Source of the DNA: Deltaproteobacteria bacterium
GTDB taxonomy: Bacteria; Myxococcota; UBA727; VGSZ01
Reading direction: 5' to 3'
DNA length: 53,448 bases
Assembly (NCBI GenBank): GCA_020850995.1
Contig: JADZDP010000065.1
Location: forward strand, 1-53,448
Each line of letters begins with the position of its first letter. Positions within the stretch are counted from its first letter, which is position 1. A program made the position numbers and the translations under genes. A model generated the notes under the pieces. It was given only the letters and a program-made list of their open reading frames with translations. It did no database searches and was not told where the DNA came from. Shown here piece by piece: positions 48,051 through 53,448 of this stretch.

Positions 48051-48808
48051 ACGGCCACGAGCAGGTCGCCGACGCCATCGGCTTCGATCCCTTTGGTCGC
48101 GACCCCGAGCTGTGCGAGCGCATGCGCCCGCGCTTCGACGATCTGCTGGACCGCTGGCTCAAGGTGCAGGTGGAGGGCATCGAGCACGTGCCGGCCGCGG
48201 GTCGGGTGCTCTTGGTGGCGAGCCACGGGGGCGCCTTGCCGTGGGACGCCGTGGTGCTCTTGGCCGCGCTCGGGCGCGCATCGGGGCGGCACGTGCGGCC
48301 GCTCGTCGAGGACCCGGTGATGACAGCGCCCTTCCTGGGCACCTTGTTGACGCGCCTCGGCTGCGTGCGCGCGAGCCAAGACAACGCCGCGCGCCTCCTC
48401 GAGCGCGACGAGACGGTGTTGGTGTTCCCCGAGGGCATGCAGGGCCTCGGCAAGCTGTGGCGTCAGCGGCACAAGCTGATGCGCTTCGGGCGCGGCGGCT
48501 TCGTGCGCCTGGCGCTGCGCACCAAGGCACCCATCCTGCCCGTCGCCGTGGTCGGTGCCGAAGACACCTCGCCGCTGCTCTTCAAGATCGGCGGCCTGAT
48601 GAAGGAGAAGTCCCTGCCCTACATCCCGGTGACGCCAGTGCTGCCGCTGCCGGCGCGCTGGCGCATCCGCGTGGGCGCGCCCATCGACGCCAACGCGGAG
48701 ATCCCGGAGCACACCGACATCGCGGTCTCCACGCTGGCCACGCGGGTGCGCGATCAGATCCAGCGCGACGTCGACGTCCTGGTGCAGGATCGCGGGAGCG
48801 CGTACTGA
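48047..48808 (+). CDS. PlsC-like lysophospholipid acyltransferase family protein
   Basis: 253 residues. The acyltransferase motifs are VASHGGALPWDAVVL (a His-to-Asp variant of the HX4D block, as in the TMEM68-like subgroup) and LVFPEGMQGLGKL. It probably transfers acyl chains to a lysolipid or related acceptor at the membrane. There is no obvious transmembrane helix. The start overlaps the upstream stop and its own stop overlaps the next ATG (TGATG), so three genes are translated together. The acceptor is unknown. Confidence 0.82.
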   Translation: MNGHEQVADAIGFDPFGRDPELCERMRPRFDDLLDRWLKVQVEGIEHVPAAGRVLLVASHGGALPWDAVVLLAALGRASGRHVRPLVEDPVMTAPFLGTLLTRLGCVRASQDNAARLLERDETVLVFPEGMQGLGKLWRQRHKLMRFGRGGFVRLALRTKAPILPVAVVGAEDTSPLLFKIGGLMKEKSLPYIPVTPVLPLPARWRIRVGAPIDANAEIPEHTDIAVSTLATRVRDQIQRDVDVLVQDRGSAY

Positions 48809-49197
48809 TGGCGCGCCTCGAGCTCGCATGCCCGGCGTGCGCGCGCCTGCACTCCTTCGCCGACCTGGTGCCCTTCCGCGCCGAGTGCGAGGGCTGCGCC
48901 GCCGACCTGCACGTCTGCATCACGTGCCGCTTTCACGATCGCTACGCCGAGAACGAGTGCCGCGAGGACGCCGCCGACCCCGTGGCCAAGAAAGATCGCG
49001 CCAACCTGTGCGAGTACTGGAAGCCGCGCTCGGCCTCCGAGAGCGACGACGATCCCGCGGCGCTCGCCAAGGCCAAGCTGGCGGCGATGTTCGGCGGCAA
49101 CGCGCCAGCAGCGACCACGCCGACCCACGCGCCGAGCACGACGGCGGCGGCGGACGAAGCCAAGCGCAAGCTCGACGAGCTGTTCAAGAAGAAGTGA
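48808..49197 (+). CDS. Zn-ribbon-like hypothetical protein
   Basis: 129 residues. N-terminal cysteines ACPACARL then CEGCAADLHVCITCRF and NECRED and LCEYW suggest two metal sites in the first 70 residues. The rest is Ala/Thr-rich, likely disordered, ending in a charged helix DEAKRKLDELFKKK. I recognise no named family. Its start overlaps the acyltransferase stop. It converges with cutA across 3 bp. Confidence 0.7.
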   Translation: MARLELACPACARLHSFADLVPFRAECEGCAADLHVCITCRFHDRYAENECREDAADPVAKKDRANLCEYWKPRSASESDDDPAALAKAKLAAMFGGNAPAATTPTHAPSTTAAADEAKRKLDELFKKK

Positions 49198-49200
49198 GCG

Positions 49201-49530
49201 TCACACCACCACGCGCTGGGTCTCGCCAACGACCCACTCGAGGTACCTCGGCAGGCCGCTCTCCACCGGCAGCGCCAGGCACTCGGGCACCTTGTAGGGG
49301 TGGAGCTCGGCCACGCGCGCGAACAGCGCGGTCAGGCGATGGGGCACGGTCTTGACCACGAGCAGCAGCTCGGCGTCCTCGTGGATGGCGCCCTCGAAGC
49401 GGTAGATGCTGGTGAGCCCGGGCACGATGTTGACACACGCGGCCAAGCGCTCCTCGACGAGCGTGCGCGCCAGGGTGCGCGCGGTCTCCATCGACGGCAC
49501 GGTGATCAAGACGACGCGCACGGCGCTCAT
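49201..49530 (-). CDS. cutA: CutA-type divalent cation tolerance protein
   Basis: 109 residues, the normal CutA length. The trimeric ferredoxin-like fold is shown by VVLITVPS, ERLAACVNIVPGLTSIYRF and the end region HPYKVPECLALPVESGLPRYLEW. It is associated with copper and other divalent metal tolerance, though its precise job is debated. Its ATG overlaps the stop of the upstream unknown gene (ATGA), so the two are translated together. It converges with the Zn-ribbon gene. Confidence 0.92.
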   Translation of the reverse strand: MSAVRVVLITVPSMETARTLARTLVEERLAACVNIVPGLTSIYRFEGAIHEDAELLLVVKTVPHRLTALFARVAELHPYKVPECLALPVESGLPRYLEWVVGETQRVVV

Positions 49531-50153
49531 GGGTGCTCCTTGCGCTTGGCGCCGGCGCCCGCGAGCGCGCGCGCCACGCGGCCGTCGAGGGGCGCGCTCT
49601 TGCCATCGAGGACCACACAGGCGTCGACGAGCTGCAGGCCGCGCGCCTGCGCACAGTGCTCCAGCGCCACCCGAAACAAGCACAGCGCGTCGGCGAGCTG
49701 ACCCACCGTGCCCGCGCCCAGCGTACCCACGCTGAGCTCGAGGCCACGGCGCTCGCGCTCGGGGGCGATGGCGGCGGCGTGCACGCCGGCGGCCTCCGCG
49801 AGATCCGCGACGACACGCACGAGCTCGGCCAAGAGCCCCGCCAGGCGCACGTCGTCGGCGTCGGGGCCCACCAGCGGGCGGCCCTCGCCGTCGACGGCGA
49901 GGCGCAGCACGAGCACGAGCTGCCCAGACTTGAGCGGGCGCATCGGCTGATCGTCGGCGCTCTCGTCCTCGCGGGCGCCGATGGCGAGCGGGTACGGCAG
50001 GTGACGCGACGAGAGGGGTGCGCCGCGGCGCCGCAGCATGCCGGTGCCAGCGGCCAGGGTGCCGACCGCGGGCATGCGCTCGGACCACGCGGGGGCAAAG
50101 CCAACGCCGAAGGTGCCATCGGCCCGTGGCACCACCCACTGGACGAGCTCCAT
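49527..50153 (-). CDS. Hypothetical protein coupled to CutA
   Basis: 208 residues. It has no signal peptide and begins ELVQWVVPRADGTFGVGFAP. It contains a GQLVLVLRLAVDGEGRPL block and a helical second half (VRVVADLAEAAGVHAAAI) with a C-terminal Lys/Arg patch. I recognise no family. The stop overlaps the cutA start. It is divergent from the hydrolase gene. Its coupling to cutA hints at metal or stress function, which is weak evidence. Confidence 0.55.
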   Translation of the reverse strand: MELVQWVVPRADGTFGVGFAPAWSERMPAVGTLAAGTGMLRRRGAPLSSRHLPYPLAIGAREDESADDQPMRPLKSGQLVLVLRLAVDGEGRPLVGPDADDVRLAGLLAELVRVVADLAEAAGVHAAAIAPERERRGLELSVGTLGAGTVGQLADALCLFRVALEHCAQARGLQLVDACVVLDGKSAPLDGRVARALAGAGAKRKEHP

Positions 50154-50235
50154 TGTATCCTCCGCTCGATGCCGCGCCTGCCGTTCGTCCTCCGCGCGTC
50201 GCCGTCGGTCAAGCGGGTGCGCCGCGAGGTGCCCC

Positions 50236-51180
50236 GTGCCTGACGGCGCACGCATCCATGGTGGCAGCTCGTGGTTCGTCGGCGGCGTCGAGCGCGAGCT
50301 GCGCGCCGCCGACGGTACGCGCCTGATCGCGCGCGTGTGGCACGAGGGTGAGGGCGTGCCGCTGATCATGTGCGATGGCCTCGGCTGCGACGGCTACATC
50401 TGGAAGTACGTCGAGCGCCGCTTCGCCGGCGAGCGCCCACTCCTGCACCTGCAGTACCGCGGGCACGGTCGCTCCGAGGTGCCGCGCGACCTCGACACCT
50501 TGCGCGTCGATGTGCTGGTCGACGATCTGGCGCGTACCCTCGATGACGCCGGCATCGAGCGCGCCGTGTGGCTCGGTCACTCCATGGGGGTGCAGGTGGC
50601 GCTCGAGGCGTATCGACGCCTGCCCGAGCGCGTGCGTGGGCTCGCGCTCTTGTGCGGCGCATGCGAGCGGCCCATCGACACCTGGCACCACGCCGCCTTC
50701 CCCGACGAGGAGGCCCCCCTCGGCAACCGGGTCATGCAGCGCATCTTCGACGGGCTCTCCCGCGGCGTCATCGACAACTGGCGCACGCTCAAGCCGGTGT
50801 GGCAGCGCCTGATGCGCTCGGGCACCGCCTACCGCCTGGCGGTCAACGGCGAGCTCAACCCGGACCTGGTGCGCCCCGACGATTTCCGCCCCTACCTCTT
50901 GCACTTGGCCGAGATGGACATGCGCGTCTTCGCGCGCCTGGCACGCGACCTGAGCGAGCACTCGGCGCGTGACGTGCTGCCAGACATCGACGTGCCGACC
51001 CTGGTGGTGGGCGGCGGGCGCGATCGTTTCGCGCCGCTGTGGGTCATCGAAGAGCTCCATGCGGGTATCCCCGAGGCGGAGCTCTTGCCCTTGGTGTTGG
51101 CCTCGCACGCCGCGCCCATCGAGGAGCCGCGCCTGATCGAGCGCGCGCTGGTGCGCCTGCTCGAGCGCGTCGATGGGTAG
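50236..51180 (+). CDS. Alpha/beta hydrolase
   Basis: 314 residues. The nucleophile elbow is GHSMG (VWLGHSMGVQVALEAY) near 115, an Asp lies in GGGRDRFAPL near 260 and a His in LASHAAPIE near 290, completing the catalytic triad. LQYRGHGRSEVP is the usual oxyanion-side block. The substrate is unknown. The start is a GTG at 50236 just after a small upstream frame. Its stop overlaps the start region of the next gene (ATGGGTAG), suggesting coupling with the secreted metallopeptidase. Confidence 0.85.
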   Translation: MPDGARIHGGSSWFVGGVERELRAADGTRLIARVWHEGEGVPLIMCDGLGCDGYIWKYVERRFAGERPLLHLQYRGHGRSEVPRDLDTLRVDVLVDDLARTLDDAGIERAVWLGHSMGVQVALEAYRRLPERVRGLALLCGACERPIDTWHHAAFPDEEAPLGNRVMQRIFDGLSRGVIDNWRTLKPVWQRLMRSGTAYRLAVNGELNPDLVRPDDFRPYLLHLAEMDMRVFARLARDLSEHSARDVLPDIDVPTLVVGGGRDRFAPLWVIEELHAGIPEAELLPLVLASHAAPIEEPRLIERALVRLLERVDG

Positions 51181-53448
51181 CGCCCTCATGCTCGCGATCG
51201 CGCTCTCCACGCCGGGCGCGGCCGCGCCGCACCTCGACTGGCGCACGCTGCACGGCGAGCGCTGCGACGTGCATTTCCCGGCCGACCTCGAGCCCGTGGC
51301 GCGGCGGCTGGTCACGCTCAGCGACCAGGCCATCGAGGTCACGAGCGCGGCGCTCGAGAGCGCGCCGCTCGATCGCGTGCAGGTGGTGCTGCACGACGTC
51401 ACCGACAGCGCCAACGGCTTTACCGGCGTGGTGCCCTACGACCTGATCGAGCTGCGTGGCGTACCGCCCGACGCGGACGCCGATCTCGGCGTCACCGACG
51501 ACTACCTGCGCATGCTGGTGCTGCACGAGATGGCGCACATCGTCCACCTCGACACCATCCATGGCCTCCCCGCCCTGGTGAACCTGGCCGTGGGCAAGGT
51601 GTGGCCGCCGAACATCGTGCAGCCGCGCTTCGTGGTCGAAGGCTTGGCGACCTGGATCGAGACGCGCCACACCACGCAGGGGCGCTTGCGCTCGACGTCG
51701 TTCCTCTCGCACCTGCGCATCGCCGCGCTCCACGGTGACCTGTGGCAGCTCGATGATCTCGCCAACTACTCGCGCCGTAATCCCGGGGGAGGCGCGGCCT
51801 ACGTCTATGGCGCCGCGTTCGTCGACTGGCTGGCCCGCCGTCACGGGCCCGCGATATGGCCGGCGATCTCGCACGACTACGGCGGCACCGCCATCCCGTA
51901 CTCGGTGCAGCGCGCCATCGAGCGCGCCACCGGCGTCGACGTCGGCGCCGACTATCAGGCCTTCCTCGACGATGTGCGCGCCGACGCCACCGCCTTCGCC
52001 ATCGCCAAGGCGGCGCGCGGCGGTCCAACTGCCGCGCGCCGCCTGACCCGCGTCGGTGGTGCCATGCGGGCCCCGCGCTTCGCCCCCGACGGCGCGCTGC
52101 TGCTCGGCGTGGGGCCCGCCTTCGGCCCCGCCGGCCTGTTCGCGCTGCGCGGCCTGCCCGGGCGCGTCGACCGCCTCGCTCCGCTCTTGCGCACCGGCCA
52201 GGCCGTCGACCTCGCCCTGGTGGAGCAGACGCCCGTCATCGCGCTCACCGAGGTGAACCGCGGCTACTGGAGCTACCACGACCTCTGGCGCGTCGACGGC
52301 AGCGCGCAGGGCCCCACGCTCGCGCGCGTCACCACCGAGGCGCGCGTGCGCGCGCCCTCGCCCATCCCTGGGACGCGGCGGGTGGTGTGTGAGCAGCAGT
52401 CGGCCAAGGACAGCGCGCTCGTGCTGGTCGACGTCGACGATGGCAGCGTGGCGGATCTCGTGCGCTTCGACGACGGGACGCTGGCCTACTCACCGGATGT
52501 CTCTCCCGATGGCCTGCACGTGGTGTACTCGCGCTTCACCCCCGGCGGCGCGCGTGATCTGGTGGTGCGCGCGCTGACCGACGGCAGCGAGCGCGCGCTC
52601 ACGCACGATGGCGCACACGACCTCGACCCGCACTGGACGGTCGATGGCGCCCACGTGCTGTTCGCTTCGGATCGCGAAGATACCTTCAACATCTACGCCG
52701 TCGACGTCGCCACGTTGGCGGTGGTGCGCGTGGTCGACACGCTCGGCTTGGCGCGCCTTCCCGTCCCCACCCCCGATGGCCGCGGCGTGCTCTACGTCGA
52801 CACCGGCGCCGACGGGCAGGACCTGTACGCCGCGGCGCTCGACCTGGCGGGTGCCCCGCCCGTCGCCCCCGCGTCCCCTGCCCCACCGCGACCTGCGCCG
52901 ACCCGCGCCAGCACCGAGGTCAGCGAGCCCTACAACCCGCTGCCGACGCTGTTGCCGCGCGCGTGGACGCCGCTCGTCGCCACTGACGCGCTCGGCGGCG
53001 CCTCGCTTGGCGTGGCGGTCAACGGGGAAGACGCGGCCGGGCGGCTCTCGGGCGCGGCACAGCTCAGCTACGGCTTCGCTATCGAGCGGCCGCGGGTGAG
53101 CGCCTCGCTGCGGCTGGCGGACCTGTTCCTGCCGGTCACGCTCGGCGCCGAGTGGCGCACCGACGCGTCCGACGCCGTGCGCACCACCGACGGCGTCCCC
53201 GAGCTGCAGCAGGAGTCGGTGCTGAGCGCGCACGTCAACGCCACCGTGCCCCTGCTGCGTCGACGCCGGCACGCGCACACCATCGCGTTCGGCGCGCAGG
53301 GCGAGGTGCACGCGGTGGAGGACCCCATGAGCTCGCCGCCCGACGCGCGCGCGCCCACCTACCCGCCGAGCAGCAACATCGCGGCGCTGACCTTCGACTG
53401 GAGCTACCAAAGCGGCGGCATGTCGCGCGACTCGGTGTCCATCGAGGA
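51173..53448 (+). CDS. HExxH metallopeptidase with beta-propeller and C-terminal barrel domain (runs off the window)
   Basis: At least 758 residues; the frame is open to the window end, so the 3' part is missing. A short signal-like start (ALMLAIALSTPGAAA) leads to a zinc peptidase domain with LVLHEMAHIVHLD (His118-Glu119-x-x-His122) and EGLATWIE, the usual third ligand region of the peptidase MA group. TolB/WD40-type propeller blades follow (SPDVSPDGLHVVYSRF, DGAHVLFASDREDTFNIY). From about residue 590, YNPLPTLLPRAWTP begins a barrel of the surface-antigen type. Start ATG 51173 or 51188. The combination suggests an outer-membrane protease; the substrate is unknown. It overlaps the upstream hydrolase by 8 bp. 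Confidence 0.82.
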   Translation, partial: MGSALMLAIALSTPGAAAPHLDWRTLHGERCDVHFPADLEPVARRLVTLSDQAIEVTSAALESAPLDRVQVVLHDVTDSANGFTGVVPYDLIELRGVPPDADADLGVTDDYLRMLVLHEMAHIVHLDTIHGLPALVNLAVGKVWPPNIVQPRFVVEGLATWIETRHTTQGRLRSTSFLSHLRIAALHGDLWQLDDLANYSRRNPGGGAAYVYGAAFVDWLARRHGPAIWPAISHDYGGTAIPYSVQRAIERATGVDVGADYQAFLDDVRADATAFAIAKAARGGPTAARRLTRVGGAMRAPRFAPDGALLLGVGPAFGPAGLFALRGLPGRVDRLAPLLRTGQAVDLALVEQTPVIALTEVNRGYWSYHDLWRVDGSAQGPTLARVTTEARVRAPSPIPGTRRVVCEQQSAKDSALVLVDVDDGSVADLVRFDDGTLAYSPDVSPDGLHVVYSRFTPGGARDLVVRALTDGSERALTHDGAHDLDPHWTVDGAHVLFASDREDTFNIYAVDVATLAVVRVVDTLGLARLPVPTPDGRGVLYVDTGADGQDLYAAALDLAGAPPVAPASPAPPRPAPTRASTEVSEPYNPLPTLLPRAWTPLVATDALGGASLGVAVNGEDAAGRLSGAAQLSYGFAIERPRVSASLRLADLFLPVTLGAEWRTDASDAVRTTDGVPELQQESVLSAHVNATVPLLRRRRHAHTIAFGAQGEVHAVEDPMSSPPDARAPTYPPSSNIAALTFDWSYQSGGMSRDSVSIE

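Noticed and set aside
50169..50243. Small frame beginning MPRLPFVLRASPSV before the hydrolase
   Set aside because: It is 24 residues, overlaps the hydrolase start and has no support beyond an ATG.

Overview
The window is GC-rich, densely coding DNA with very strong third-position GC, so long open frames appear antisense to most real genes. The gene content points to Myxococcota (the former myxobacterial Deltaproteobacteria). Evidence for this includes a full Glt/Nfs-type trans-envelope machinery, many lipoproteins with Cys-rich or Glu-Gly linkers, stand-alone FHA, GGDEF and PP2C signalling proteins, IPT/TIG plus FG-GAP lipoproteins, and tandem DUF4013 membrane proteins. I saw no tRNA, rRNA, CRISPR array, insertion sequence or phage gene.

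Layout. 1-2395: a structured non-coding edge, two divergent lipoprotein genes whose start codons overlap, and a membrane protein. 2402-4774 (-): a signalling pair, a PP2C phosphatase with a cyclic-nucleotide-type domain followed by an FHA-GGDEF protein. 4876-8186 (+): 3-oxoacid CoA-transferase A and B subunits, an Rsm22-like methyltransferase and a Cys-cluster protein. 8277-12460 (+): a secreted trypsin-like protease, a hybrid histidine kinase and a response regulator with a C-terminal Cys4 motif. 12473-21197 (-): a co-directional run of UvrD-like helicase, Zn-ribbon protein, Psd, an I9-like lipoprotein, a low-complexity protein, a seven-IPT/FG-GAP lipoprotein and a formyltransferase-fold protein. 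21272-22669 (-): two DUF4013 paralogs. 22730-23191 (+): a small PEGA-like lipoprotein. 23192-23695: a remarkable nested inverted repeat between convergent genes. 23696-25597 (-): TypA/BipA. 25720-27210 (+): a lipoprotein with SRCR-like and PPC-like domains.

27301-44561 (-) is the centrepiece, a co-directional block of eno, an outer-membrane barrel, gltA, B, C, D, E, F, F', G, G', H, a thioesterase and glpX. Its core has the same gene order as the Myxococcus xanthus Glt (gliding) and Nfs (spore-coat) systems, whose products form a trans-envelope complex driven by AglRQS motors. Here both the small periplasmic component (F) and the FHA/AgmX-PglI inner-membrane component (G) are duplicated in tandem. 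GltI, GltJ and the motor genes are not present in the window.

44655-53448: a small unknown protein ending in a perfect 11-bp tandem repeat, a TolB-like/beta-barrel fusion, a three-gene translationally coupled epimerase/acyltransferase/Zn-ribbon operon, CutA with an unknown partner, an alpha/beta hydrolase, and a large HExxH metallopeptidase/beta-propeller/barrel protein that runs off the window end.

The genes read as core metabolism (eno, glpX, scoAB, psd, typA) interleaved with cell-envelope and signalling genes. Function calls are by motif recognition only, because no database search was possible.
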